From Phycomyces blakesleeanus NRRL 1555(-) (Eukaryota > Mucoromycota > Mucoromycetes > Mucorales > Phycomycetaceae), in assembly GCF_001638985.1 (NCBI RefSeq), contig NW_017265170.1, positions 186,001 to 250,000 of the forward strand: DNA of 64,000 nt, written 5' to 3'. The notes under the pieces are model-generated. The model made no database searches. It saw only the letters and a list, made by a program, of their open reading frames with translations, and was not told the DNA's origin. Of the stretch, positions 11,386 through 22,899 are shown piece after piece. Position 1 is the stretch's first letter; each line of letters opens with the position of its first letter. Made by a program: the position numbers and the translations under genes.

Positions 11386-12604
11386 ATGGCTATTCAAAGA
11401 CGTCAACTCGCTCTTTGTCCCGTTGAGATTACAAACGAACAATTGATGGAAATTCTTTCTACTTTGAAAACTAATATGACAGCCATGGGAACCAACGTGG
11501 CAGCTGACATGTCGATTGTACAAGAACAAATCGGCATTGTGGAAGATACATTGCTAAACATGAATAGCAGAATTGGTGTTCTTGCCACCAGCAGCACTGA
11601 GACAATCACTGCTATTGACAGTTTAAGCAGGGTCCCCCTCGTTTCCCCTACCAATACAATGGCTAATGTTTCTCAGCCTGCCTTCAACGCCCCATCTGAG
11701 TTTAGCAAGAAGGCCTCTAATGATGTTTATGTGAGTATCAACGTGTGCAAAATTTTATTGATGTATTTTCTCATATATTCTATCAGGCCCATATTCGTAA
11801 TCTCATGTGGGATCCCAAGCTGAAAACAAGAAATCAAGCTGATATCCTGGCAAATGAGAGTAAGCCCAGATGGAATACAAATGTTTTCTTTTATAAGTCG
11901 CCAAACAAGGAGTTGGTGGTGCGACTTCTTGAAAACTTGAAGCGCAAGTTTACCTATGAGGGATTTAGAGAGGCAGACTTGAGAGCAAGACTGCACAAAA
12001 ACTTCACCAGCCAAGTTTCAAAAGCAAGAAAAACCGAAGAGGAAATAAAAGTAACAAACACTCGTTTGAGAAGGGCAGGACGTGTCAGAGATGTAAGTGT
12101 AATCTCTAAATAAATAATTTCAAAATAATATAGTTTAGTCTTGAGAATTTTAAAAATACTAATACAAAAAAACTACTATTAGAATCATACTCGCCGTTTA
12201 CTTGCATACACAGACAACAAAGAAGCAATTGATCTACAAATGAAGAGAGATTGTGACTTCACGATGCAAATGGCAGCAATGTCTGATGGAGAATCTGCAG
12301 ATGAAGACTTCGAGAATCGCACGAAGAGCATCGTCAAGATTGTTTGGCCAGGATGGAGAAGTGACGAGGTATATTATTTTATATTAATAATTATGTCTTA
12401 TTATAAAAAATATAAAGTGAAGTATTAACAAAATCATTTTAGTTCAATACTCTCATTAAACTCGTTGATGAGTATGTTATTGAAGCAATGGGGTCAAGTG
12501 CTTCTCAAATGAAGGAGAGGGTTTTCACCAGTGTGTCCAATACAGCAGTCCCAGATGACATAACCCCCAAATTTCCTCAGTGGGCCCTTAGAGACGGGTA
12601 TTAA
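11386..12604 (+). CDS. Spliced gene of unknown function, possible transposon passenger
   Basis: The four exons are about 11386-11730, 11787-12092, 12183-12368 and 12443-12604. They join in phase 0 across three GT..AG introns of 56-90 nt and give 332 residues ending in TAA. The ATG at 11386 opens the frame. Residues 15-110 look alpha-helical and polar. Residues 130-230 are rich in Arg and Lys (AHIRNLMWDPKLKTRNQ, LKRKFTYEGFREADLRAR, TRLRRAGRVRD), which suggests nucleic-acid binding. I recognise no named domain. It converges on the transposase pseudogene that ends at 12744, only 140 bp away, and the pair may have belonged to one element. No stop or frameshift is seen, unlike its neighbours. The alternative is an ordinary host gene. 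Confidence 0.75.
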
Positions 12605-12743
12605 ATAAACAAAAATTGCCTCTCTCTTTTTATCTATATATTACTTTTCACATACAAAATACTATCAATATATATATCAGAAATACGCGCTCTGTTTTTT
12701 TTGTTAAAGAAAAAGAAATGTAAAAGTTTACTTTATTTATTAT

Positions 12744-15700
12744 TTAAGTATATAGCTTCTTTGGCAATGGAATTACTAGCATTTTGCTAACATTTCTACT
12801 TGTCGCAATAGTAGCTGTAGCAACCTCTAATAAGATGCGATGTACAGGTATAATGCTATGGTAGCTATCAGGAGAGAACGTGGGCAAACAAAATTCAACA
12901 CCGTCATCCTCACGCGACCTATCAGAGGAAGTACGAAACCACTTGATAAATGTGAATACATGTTGATGATCATGAACCATGCGAGTCAGATGGAGATTGT
13001 GCGTGGGTGGAAGTTGGAAGGAGTATGTAAAAAGATACTGAATTTGTCCAGCAAATCCAAGTATAATGTTTCCATTACTACCAACAAACTTTGTCTGAAC
13101 AAGTGATCCGTGACTGATTGTGCTGTTGTTTGTTCCTCGATAGTGTTGACCAAGAATGTCAATTGACTTCAATTTGATGATTTGATTGTCAAGTGCTGGG
13201 CGATTATAGGACGTGTCCTGATAGCTGGCAAGGTCTGGGAGGTTGTAAGCGACTTGGTAATATTCAAGTAAATGGAGATGGTTGGAATCATCCATTACTG
13301 ATGGCTTTTTGTATTTTAGAGGAAATGTAGAAGGAGGAAGAGGCTCGTTACCCTTGGGTGGATTATAAGGATCAGTGTAGCCTTGAACGAATACTTGCAA
13401 TCTGAATGGGCGACTGGAGAGAGTGGTGACTGTGGCGGCAGGTATGGAGGTTGTAACAAGTTTAGACAGAGTGTGAATGAAGGGGATCTGGCTAGAACTT
13501 TTAAGAACAGCATTGACATAATCACCCTTATACGCATTCTGAACAAAATTTTTCATGTAGGTCGCCTCAAAACCGTCTTTGCCATTTGTCTTGAAATTCT
13601 TTAAAATACCATTGTATCGCTCAAACCCAAAGAGCCTGTGGTGATCCAGACACTTGGTTGTTGGATTTATTACATCTAAGAACATATTCCTATTATTATA
13701 GTAAAACAGCTATCATTACAAGAACAAATGAATAATTTATTTATTTTACTTATGGTAAATCAATAAGACCAATAATTAATTACAGTAAGTACTGTAATTA
13801 TGACAGCTCAGTAAGCACTGAGTTAATATGAGGACACTGCAATTAGATTAAATTATAAACATAGCAGTACCAACTCTCTAATATCTAAATGAACTCAGAC
13901 TTAAGAAATTAAGATGTGACTGACAAAGCAGATCGTGTTTTGATATAAAAAGGACAACTTTGTATTCTTTAATAAAGACAACCTATATACAGTCTCAAAG
14001 TATTCTTATATACGTCTCAATCTTTTTACTATTGATTTTATTCTATAAAACTTCACAGAGCCAATAACCATACACTGGTCCAAAATCACGAATGCATTTG
14101 TGAAGATGGAGGTGTAGGTGCATATTGCAGGTGAGAATAGTGGCGGTATAGTCTACGTTGCATGCATTGCAAAACTTTTCTAACAGGCTGTGGGCAGTGG
14201 TGATCTCATCAAAAGTAATGCTGGGCTTTACGTAGTATCGGCATGCATCAACGAAATACATCCAGTTCTTGAATTGTAATGGGGGGAGAATACCATGCAA
14301 CAAGACAGGAGAATAAACCAGAACCTATGATTTCCACTTGTCCGCTTTCATGTAGCTGAAGCCCTTTCCAATTTTGGTTGTCAGTGTGGTGTAATCTCTG
14401 GGCAGTACCATTGTCTCTGCAATTTTCTCCATCGAAGCAAACTCTTCAGGTCCAATTGTCTTCTCATCAATCCACCGATCCATTAATATCTTAGACGTCC
14501 CCAGGAAAATATTATGCATGGGATCAATGATCGTTCCACATACTAGATCAAAGTATCCAAGGCGTTGCAACTGCAACCATTGAACACCATTTTCGACCTC
14601 CAGCTGATGCCTTTCTGAGAGTGTACTTGCATCCTTCCACTCCTCAACATGCAACCTGCTCTCTGCACCACTGTGGATATTCCAACAAGAATAATTGAAT
14701 CCACGGAAATCAACCTGGTTGCTGCTCCCTAACCGAGTAAACTGCCGGCTGCATCTGTAACAAGCACATGTGCTGTTATGCGCTGTGAATCCACTTGTCT
14801 TTCTGGTGGCTGGGATATCACATGCAACCATCAGTAGTGCAGCACGAACACTGACACCATTTGGGAATTCGTGTGTAGGAATCCGCATGCCAACGTACAG
14901 CTGCTTCAAATCATCCACCAAGGGCTCCAAGTAACTATTGATCTCGCCGGTTTTTGGCTCCTTTGGACCAGGCATGAGACTTACAAGGATAATATTCTCT
15001 GGCTTGAATCTTTCATCACGGGGCAAGTTGTTGATGGCCAGATAGATAGCACCAGAGGAGTGAGTGACACCATCAAAGGGCTGGAACCAGTCGATGTTAA
15101 GTGTTAACATTAGTGAGTGTGGGTCCAACACAAATGATACACCATCCTTGTCCTTCAACTCCTTCCACATCGCACCATCATAGATATCGCACAGAGTATC
15201 TACCATCTTCAACTCCTTATTCCATTGACGAATCTTGGCTTCGAAACTAGGGCGACAGAAGAAAACGCTCAATGTATTTTTAATGGATTGGTAGACATAT
15301 TCACGCTTTGCAACCAAGGCACCGGAAGATACAGATTTCGTCAAATTACAGTTGCATGCAGACCTGGCACCAAGTTTTGAGAAAACACATCGAGGAGGAG
15401 CAGATACGATATCCTGATATACTGTATGACAGTCTTGGCACACCACAAATTTCTTGATGCCTTTTGTAATAGCAGAAAATCCTGTCATTTTTTGTAAACC
15501 GGCAAGACTGGTTGGTAATTGAAAATCTTGGTCGTAGATTCTCAGCAGGTTGTTGATAAACTCAATCAAGACAGCAGCACCCTTATCAACAACATGACGT
15601 GAAGCAAACAGTACCGTAAAGATGGCTATGAATTGATGGACTTCATTTTCGGGCATATCAGGAGCAGCAAAAGGGTCTGTAAAAAATTAAAAAAAAATTA

Positions 15701-16286
15701 ACACTTGATTTTTCTTTTACTCTCTTTTTCTTTTAGTTTTCTTTATGTATCTCACACTGACCTTCACTGTTGAAGTCCTCAATCTCGATCTCATTGACTT
15801 CATCTTCAACATTGTCATCGAAATCATTGTCGTCTCTGTCATTGTCAAACATTGAGGCGGCATCCAAAAAAGGTGAGTTGGCCTGACCGTCCATTGCTTC
15901 CACAGAATCGGAACGAGAGGTCAGGATTACTACAAATATGGAATATAATAGTTTATTAGTTTTTTTTTCTGCTTTCAAATAAAAAAAATTCTTACCCTCA
16001 GTATCTACATCCATGTTTCTCATTGCGGCTGTGTTTCATTAAAAGTTTAAAAATAAACAACATAAATAAAAAATAAAAATAAAAAATTAAAACGATTATT
16101 ACGCAGCAAACAAAAAACCAACACTGAATATATTATACTATTCTCAAATATTCTGGTACCTTCAACTCTAGCTCTCTTATTACGACGAGTCTCAGTACGC
16201 TTTGCAGCATAAGAAGATTTCTGATGACTGTTGTGACATTTAATGCAGTGACAGTCTAAGGTGTGGGTTTGGGTAGAGGGAAACAT
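12744..16286 (-). pseudogene. Plavaka/Tnp2-like (CACTA-related) transposase, disrupted
   Basis: The reading runs right to left. A first exon from ATG 16286 has a Cys/His-rich start (HTLDCHCIKCH). Short acidic exons follow near 16018-15985 and 15930-15765, and a long frame covers 15690-14325. The long frame carries Tnp2 family hallmarks: LNIDWFQPFDGVTHSSGAIY, LPRDERFK, SLMPGPKEP, a C-x2-C pair (CACYRC) and IIDPMHNIFLGTSK. It stops at TAG (14325-14327), where the family usually has Trp, and resumes at once as VLVYSPVLLHGILP. At 14057-13637 a solo LTR splits the codons of YWL and FGFERYNG. The C-terminal part runs to TAA at 12744. Removing the LTR and one target copy restores the frame, so the insertion is clear. 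The element's own ends were not found. Confidence 0.85.
13637..14057 (+). mobile_element. Solo LTR (421 bp) inserted in the transposase pseudogene
   Basis: It begins TGTGGTGATCCAGACAC and ends CTATAAAACTTCACA, so it has the TG..CA ends of LTR retrotransposons. The 5-bp target duplication GAGCC flanks it at 13632-13636 and 14058-14062. Internal sequence matches the LTRs at 17570 and 21796: GTTGGATTTAT.ACAT.TAAGAACATATT near the start and ATACAGTCTCAAAGTATT near the end. A TATA-like GATATAAAAAGG followed by AATAAAG suggests plus orientation. It is shorter and more diverged than the other two copies. No gag or pol sequence lies nearby. Confidence 0.92.
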
Positions 16287-16743
16287 ATTGTGTATAGCTT
16301 GAATTATAAAATAAAAAAGGAAACAAGTACTACAAATACTTTATTTGATGTGATTTTATAGCAAGCCAAAAAAATATGAATTTTTTATTGTCTATCTAAA
16401 CCAATAGAATACGTCGAAAATACACCCCCAACTTAAATAAAAAAAAACGGCTGAGCTGAAAAAAACCCTGACATTTCCACTACCTTTCTCGTTACTTAAA
16501 GCTATAGTATTTTTTTTATTTTTCCAGTGATATGATATATCTTTTTTATTAGATTCTGTTGCAGTGTTTCTTTTTTTTAAGCTGATAGAACATTGTAATT
16601 ATAGGTACTTCTATATCCTTCTCATTTTTTTTCAAGAAAAAAAAGGCTGCAAATCATACTGACCTGCTTAGAAGCTGTGATATATGTATCAAAATCGAGT
16701 TAAATAAAAACTCCGCAATACAAAATACATACTACAATTACGC

Positions 16744-16892
16744 ATATATATACTTTCCGGAAATTATTGGTACAAAAATAAAAATAAAATTTGACGCAAT
16801 TTTCCACCATTTCTCTGCTCAATTCTTCTTTTTTAGTGTATTGGGTGCATTTTATTTTTGCACCAATAATTTCCAGAATAAGTATATATATA
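16744..16892. mobile_element. MITE-like inverted repeat of about 150 bp
   Basis: The left arm TTCCGGAAATTATTGGTACA (from about 16754) and the right arm GCACCAATAATTTCCAGAA (to about 16879) are reverse complements with few mismatches. The match continues into AAAAATAAAA and a TA-rich outer edge. No open frame fits inside. A related single arm (ACACCAATAATTTTTAGAAAG) lies near 974-994. It sits between two transposases, outside the TIR of the element that starts at 17092. Confidence 0.6.
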
Positions 16893-17301
16893 TATATATA
16901 TATCACTATGGCCATAAGAGCAGCAGTTGTGTCAAAAGTAAACATCACTGTTTTTCTTTTCTTTTCAATGGTTGATAGTATCTCTGCAGTTTTAGGTAAA
17001 ATGTCAAATTTGATTCGGACTAACTATTTATAATGTGGAAGCTAAATTGAAACGTAACTCATTATTTTTTATTTTTTTAAAAAAAATACTACACCACGGC
17101 AGATTTTTCGTGTAACAATTTTGTAATTCAGCCCGTGAGTTTATGTTACCATTTTGGGAATAGCTTTTTCATTGAAGTTTCAGGTCCGAAAGAATCGCAA
17201 AATTGATAAATGGGATCACAAAAAAAAAATTGGCTGGTAAAATACGATTTTATTTATTTTTATGGGTTGAAAATATTGGGGGTAGATAATTTTAGGCTTC
17301 C

Positions 17302-17342
17302 CATACCTACCCTGCAGTAGCTGCTACTGTAGGGTAGGTATG
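17302..17342. repeat. 41-nt hairpin inside the transposon
   Basis: The arms are CATACCTACCCTGCAGTAG and CTACTGTAGGGTAGGTATG around a 3-nt loop, with one mismatch in 19 pairs. It lies about 200 bp inside the left TIR of the 17092-22632 element. It could be a subterminal transposase-binding or structural site, but nothing in the sequence proves that. Confidence 0.75.
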
Positions 17343-17569
17343 CTTGCACTAGCAGCTAGAAATATTTAATAGCTATTCTGAAAATGTTTCCAGAAACAAA
17401 AGCAAGTAGAATTTTGAAAAACCCAATTGCATGTTTGAAAGCAAAAACCATATTAATGCTTTTAAAATAAAAGCAAAGCTATTAGAAGGACAAGTTTCAA
17501 ATCCGAGCGAAAATGTCAAACCTGCAAAAAAAACAAAGGTCATTAGTACATAGACTTTTGATGAAGATT

Positions 17570-18112
17570 TGTGGTATTTCAGGTACGAAACAATAGAAAA
17601 ATAAAATATTTGAGAATAGAGACGTATAGAAATACTTTGAGACTGTATATAAGTTCTCTTTATTCATAAATAAAAAGTGTCCCTTTTTATAAGAAAACAC
17701 AATCTGCTCTTGTCATTACGTCTTAGTTTCTTAAGGCTTTCTTCCTTTACTATATTTAGTTATTAGAGTGTATTTACTGCTTAACTAGTGTTGGTGTTAT
17801 AATTATGACATCAAGTCATAAATCGTACTTCTTTAGCTCTTAGCTATTCTTTTCTCTTTTAAACTAGAGCTTTAGGACTTCCTACTAAATTAGCTCCATA
17901 TCGCTCTGACACAGTTTACCCGGCAGTATGATATAATTATGTTAACAATCTTTAAGATATTATCTACAGTACTAACTGTAATAATTATTGGCCCGATTAC
18001 TTCATCGTTTATATATATATTATACTGACAAGGGGATAGCTACTACGCTATCCCAATATGAATATGTTCTTATATGTGATAAATCCAACATCCGAGTGTC
18101 TGGATCACCACA
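17570..18112 (-). mobile_element. Solo LTR (543 bp), minus orientation
   Basis: It reads TGTGGTATTTCAGGTACG at its left and GTGTCTGGATCACCACA at its right. The 5-bp target duplication AGATT is at 17565-17569 and 18113-18117. It is the near-identical reverse complement of the LTR at 21796-22338 and related to the one at 13637. The CTTTTTATAAG and CTTTATTC strings, read on the minus strand, give a TATA box followed by a poly(A)-like signal. No internal retrotransposon sequence remains, so it is a solo LTR left by recombination. Confidence 0.92.
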
Positions 18113-18709
18113 AGATTACTATGTTTTAGATGACTTACCACATATTAATTGAATCTAAAACAAAAACAAAAACAGAAAAAAACAAAGCAAAAAAGAAGAA
18201 GACATATGTTTATGTTAGTATGGATAAAATCAGTATACGAGCAAGATTCTTTACATATCTCTTTATGTCAAGAATTCACATGCCCTATTATACTTCAATT
18301 AAATTTTATTAATCAGAACTCGTAATAGAATCACATCATTAGCAATACCTTTTAAGATCTTAACCATGTGAGAGGATCAGAGTTGATCTGTAGTATAATT
18401 AGCTAATGAGTAGCAAGATCATGTGCTATTTGTTGCCTGATCTTTAGAAAAATGAAAAAAATTGTATGAAACAAAAAAAGGCACTCAATGTTTATTTTTT
18501 GTGTCAAGCTAAACTGTAACAAATTAATGAATTTCATTGGTTTTTGAAGACCATTATACGCTTATTACTGGTTACATGAATAACACTTTTCATTGGTTTC
18601 TGAAAGAAATCGACTTGTTGTTTCAAGATGCAGAAATAAATAAATATATGGTGGTCGTCTATACTCTTTTATCACGTTAGACAATACGTTGCATCACGAA
18701 AGCTCTGTG

Positions 18710-21700
18710 ATGCAGCGTATTATTAATTACCCAAAAAATTCTAGGGTGGTAGTTTCTGCTCCCAAAGGACCAGGTCAACACAATTTTGCCTTTGACGATA
18801 TTGGAAAGACCTGCTCACTTTGTGGAAAAGATTTCGATCGCGTATGGAATCTACGACGCCACCTTACCAAATATCATAAGTTAGCAACTCATATTGCTAA
18901 CGATATTAGCCCTCAATATGCCGATAGAAATTTAGCGTCACAAAGACAGACCACGAACACTGCCGAGCCGACCGCCCCTGATCACAATGACGATTCCGTT
19001 AACAAAGACCTACACGTTGAATCCGATTTGGAGGATGACGACAGCAGTGATGTTGACGACATGAACAGCAATGGCGACGATAATGTTAGCGAGATTGAAC
19101 TTGATGCCGGTGAAAGTATTATTGAGATGGATGAGGACACCAGCCCCTTTGAAAGTCCAAGTCCAGGTAACCACCTATACATGCATATAAGAAATAGTAT
19201 GTTGTCTTCTGCATCCAATACCAGCTCATCGTTGAATGCAGATCTCGATTTACTGAAAGAAGCAACTGGATCGCATACGACATGGAACCAGTATACATCA
19301 GACACCCACCCATTCCCGGATCTCCAGTCTATGGTACTACTTGCCTTTGTTGATGGCGATAAAGACATGGTATCTCGCAGGATCTTGAAAAAGATCCTGT
19401 TTACCATAAGTCTTGTCCTTAAGCTTCACGAGAAAGCTATCCGAAAGAAGTCCCCGTTCAAGTTACCTCGTTTGGATGCCCTCTTGAACTATCAGACCAG
19501 GAAAAAGTCCAAGATTCCTGTATTTCCATCCACAAAAGTCGATATCCAGTTGCCGGAAAACAATACCACGTCTGCTTATATCAACTTGCCTTCAGACCAC
19601 GTCCGGTTTCTTGCTGCCAACCCCAAGAAAGCAAGAAACATGTTTTCCCTCTCTGACCGCACTCCTAACCAGTCCATTTGTCTACAACAAGGCGAAAAGT
19701 GGAGAACACATTGGTACTATCAACAACCTATGTTCACCCACAACGGCGTAGATTTTTGGTCTAGTGATATTGTTAACTTTATGAATGGTTCCACTCCAAC
19801 CCGTTTCCTAGTAGAATCATTCCATACCATGGATAACTCAGCCGTTTTTGTTCAAGGCTACATGGTTTATATTCTGGAAGGCGGTCAGTTCATTGGCATC
19901 GAAGTTGAATCTACTAGCATAAAGCTTGAAACTATTCTCAGTGTTGACTCGACCCCTGTTGATGTTGCCCTATGCTACAGCGTCTCACCTGGGAAAGTCT
20001 TTCATTTGATTCCCAGGCACAAGTCCTTGCTGGAAGAGCCTCATTTCTTAAAACGGCACGTACTAGACGAAACCGGAAAGCCGATCGATCCAAAGTTGTT
20101 TTACAAGGTGAGGATATCGCCCATTATACTCTTCACCGACGACACCTCCGGAAACCGATCAAAGCAATATAACCCATACGAAAGCTGGTCAATGAAGTTT
20201 GCTGCTCTCTCCTACGAAGAGAGGTCTTCAATTGAAAACATCCACTTTCTCTCTGCTTTTTCCAAGAAAAAGGGGGCAAGTGGGATGTCCTTGTTGCCTA
20301 AAATCGTTGAAGTTTTCAAAAGGCTCGAAAACGGACTGGTGATGTTCTCTGCTAAAGACAATGAAAACGTCTTAGTAGCATCACCACTCCTTTGGATCGA
20401 GGCAGACACTCCATGCCATTCTGAACTATGTTGTTTGCGCGCGCCGACAAGTCTGTACCCATGCCGCAAATGTTATGTCCGTTTACAAAGATCCATGCCC
20501 AATCTCCAAAGCTCTTCGTATTATACTGGTAGACACACAGCAAGAACAAAGGCACACTATCTTGCTGCTGCGTCTACCTCGGGACGTGGATCAACTATTC
20601 CAGATGCTCCTTTGACTGGAAATGCTCTGACAGCAAGCGACCTATGCTTTGCAAATAGGGCAACAGATGCATTGTTGGAACTACAGTCATTCGATCCATT
20701 GACAGATACTCCAGTTGAAGTTCTGCATAACATACTTCTTGGAGTTGCTAAGTATCTAGTCAATGATTTGGTAAAGGTTGTACTAAAGAAAAATCCTAAC
20801 CAAATGGCTAGATTGTCCAAAGCCCTCAAGGATTATGAAAACTCTCAAGGAATGTCAAGAAAGTTCACTCGAGAGTTACGACACTGTGGCTCATTCCTTG
20901 GGAGGGATTACAAAGTTCTGCAAATTCTACCCGCTATCTTAGTTACAGAATTTGCAAATGATAGTATACTCTCTCTCATAACTCCATCTTTTGTCCGTCT
21001 TGGCCGTCTTTGCTCCTTGGTGTTTGTTAGAGCAGTAAGGTATGATTATAATATGTACATCGACGAAGTTGAAAAGGCAGTTACAAGCCTTATCCAAGAA
21101 CTGCATCATTATGTCATTACCTGTGAAATCGAAGGACATAATCCGTATTCCTCGAAGCCCAAGGTTCACCTGCTCACACATCTGCCCCATCGATCTATGA
21201 AGATTTGGAACTGCTCTACACTACGAGACCGAAAAAGGTGAGCAGTTTAACAAACACATCCGTGAACACCTAATGCATACCAATAGGTTAAACACCTCAA
21301 GAGATGTATGTCTCAAGTTCGCCAAGCAATCTGCAATGAGACACATCATTGATGGTAGTTCATGGGTGAGCAAAGACAAAATGAGAGAGAAGTATGGTAA
21401 TTCCACGGCAGAATTTCTTAAAGAAAACTTTAACGACAATGTTAAGAATATCCTGTTTAGTGGATCAAGAGACTTTGCTGATAATAACGACACTGATGAC
21501 ATTACAGCAAAAGCACTCTGTGACAATACCTTTGTGGTGTTCATGCTCAAGGAGAGTAGAGACCAACATGCCCATCCATTTATTGGAAAGGTCTCCTCTT
21601 TGAGAGTAGAACACTATCGAGTTGAGAGTAGTCCCCACGCTCAAGTTAACAACTACCTCCTCGCGCAAAAGGTTTCCAATGATGCATCTACTCCACTTGA

Positions 21701-21803
21701 TCAGCTGAAGATTGTATGTAAGCTTGATATGCACACAGAATTTAACAACAAGCTTGTCATCAATCTCAGTAAATTTGGCTCCTACTGGTTCTTTGTGTGG
21801 TGA
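18710..21803 (+). pseudogene. Plavaka-like transposase with N-terminal zinc finger, frameshifted
   Basis: The frame is open from above 18710 (first ATG; a splice site upstream is possible) to TGA at 21241. Near residue 35 it has a C2H2-type finger (CSLCGKDFDRVWNLRRHLTKYH: Cys-x2-Cys, His-x4-His). An acidic stretch follows, then the transposase body with VDFWSSDIVNFMNGSTPTRF, SELCCLRAPTSLYPCRKCY and EVLHNILLGVAKYLVNDLV. After KPKVHLLTHLP (about 21187) the family sequence goes on one frame over as RFGTALHYETEKGEQFNKH. A one-base insertion near 21188-21191 and a TGA at 21198-21200, where CGA is expected, break it. The frame then runs to the LTR inserted at 21796. Without the LTR it would stop at TGA 22370-22372. 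It is the transposase of the 17092-22632 element. Confidence 0.87.
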
Positions 21804-22338
21804 TCCAGACACTCGGATGTTGGATTTATCACATATAAGAACATATTCATATTGGGATAGCGTAGTAGCTATCATCTTGTCAGTATAAAATATATATAAA
21901 CGATTAAGTAATCAGCCCAATAATTATTACAGTTAGTACTGTAGATAATATCTTAAAGATTGTTAAGATAATTATATCATACTGCCGGGTAAACTGTGTC
22001 AGATCGATATGGAGCTAATTTAGTAGGAAGTCTTAAAGCTCTAGTATAAAAGAGAAAAGAATAGCTAAGAGCTAAAGAAGTACGATTTAGGACTTGATGT
22101 CATAATTGTAACACCGACACTAGTTAAGCAGTAAATACACTCTAATAACCAAATATAGTAAAGGAAGAAAGCCTTAAGAAACTAAGACGTAATGACAAGA
22201 GCAGATTGTGTTTTCTTATAAAAAGGGACACTTTTTATTTATGAATAAAGAGAACTTATATACAGTCTCAAAGTATTTCTATACGTCTCTATTCTCAAAT
22301 ATTTTATTTTTCTATTGTTTCGTACCTGAAATACCACA
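21796..22338 (+). mobile_element. Solo LTR (543 bp), plus orientation
   Basis: It starts TGTGGTGATCCAGACACTCGG and ends ACCTGAAATACCACA. The 5-bp target duplication CTTTG lies at 21791-21795 and 22339-22343. It interrupts the last codons of the transposase after SYWFF. TTATAAAAAGGG near 22215 and GAATAAAG near 22242 look like the LTR promoter and poly(A) signal. It is nearly identical to the inverted copy at 17570-18112, so the two come from one recent subfamily. Confidence 0.93.
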
Positions 22339-22899
22339 CTTTGTTTCCTTGTTTTCGAATCGACAATATTGATTTTTTTTTTATCTTTATTAATAAAAAA
22401 AATTATTCAATAAAAACAAATTGTAATTTTCACCAAGTCATTTTTCGGTTTTGCCAAAATATTGAGAGGGTCCATTTATGGATACTTGCCCTTTTAAAAT
22501 TGCCTTATGTAGTTGACAAGTCTCATAAAATGGGTCAAATTCGATATCCCGATTAATCTGGGTTATATAGACCAATCAAAATGTATGTGAGTAAAATATT
22601 TCCAAATTTGATATCGAAAATCTCCCGTGGTGTATTTTCATCTAGTTGAATTAACAATTTTGTTTAATTTAAGTCTCCTAATGACATGTAGCACATTTAG
22701 AGATTGAAAAAAAAAAATAAAGTATGTAGAGAAGAAAACGAATATAGGACACAGAGAGAATTTTTTTAAAGAAATATATAAGGCATGTAGAAAAAAAGAA
22801 TATGGGATCTAGGGAATAAAGAAAATACTGTCTTTAGTAAGACACCTATTGTTGCAGAAGATGTAGTAAAGCACAGTTACATAGAACTGATTTCCATTT

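Larger units (their letters stand above)
17092..22632 (+). mobile_element. Complete Plavaka-type DNA transposon with TIRs
   Basis: The left end reads CACCACGGCAGATTTTTCG (17092-17110). The right end, reverse complemented, reads CACCACGGGAGATTTTCG (22632-22615). Both ends are flanked by TA (17090-17091 and 22633-22634), a plausible 2-bp target duplication. Between them lies one transposase pseudogene (18710 onward). Two 543-bp solo LTRs, each with its own 5-bp duplication, add about 1.1 kb, so the original element was about 4.4 kb. The TIR starts CAC like CACTA-related elements. Transposition needs an intact transposase from elsewhere, since this copy is frameshifted. Confidence 0.82.

Noticed and set aside
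16405..17285. CACCCCCAAC (16412) and TTGGGGGTAG (about 17264) as TIRs of the 12744-16286 element
   Set aside because: They face the wrong way to enclose that gene and share only seven to nine bases.
17570..22338. A transposon bounded by 543-bp terminal inverted repeats
   Set aside because: Each arm has its own 5-bp target duplication (AGATT, CTTTG), a third copy stands alone at 13637, and true 19-bp TIRs lie outside at 17092 and 22632.
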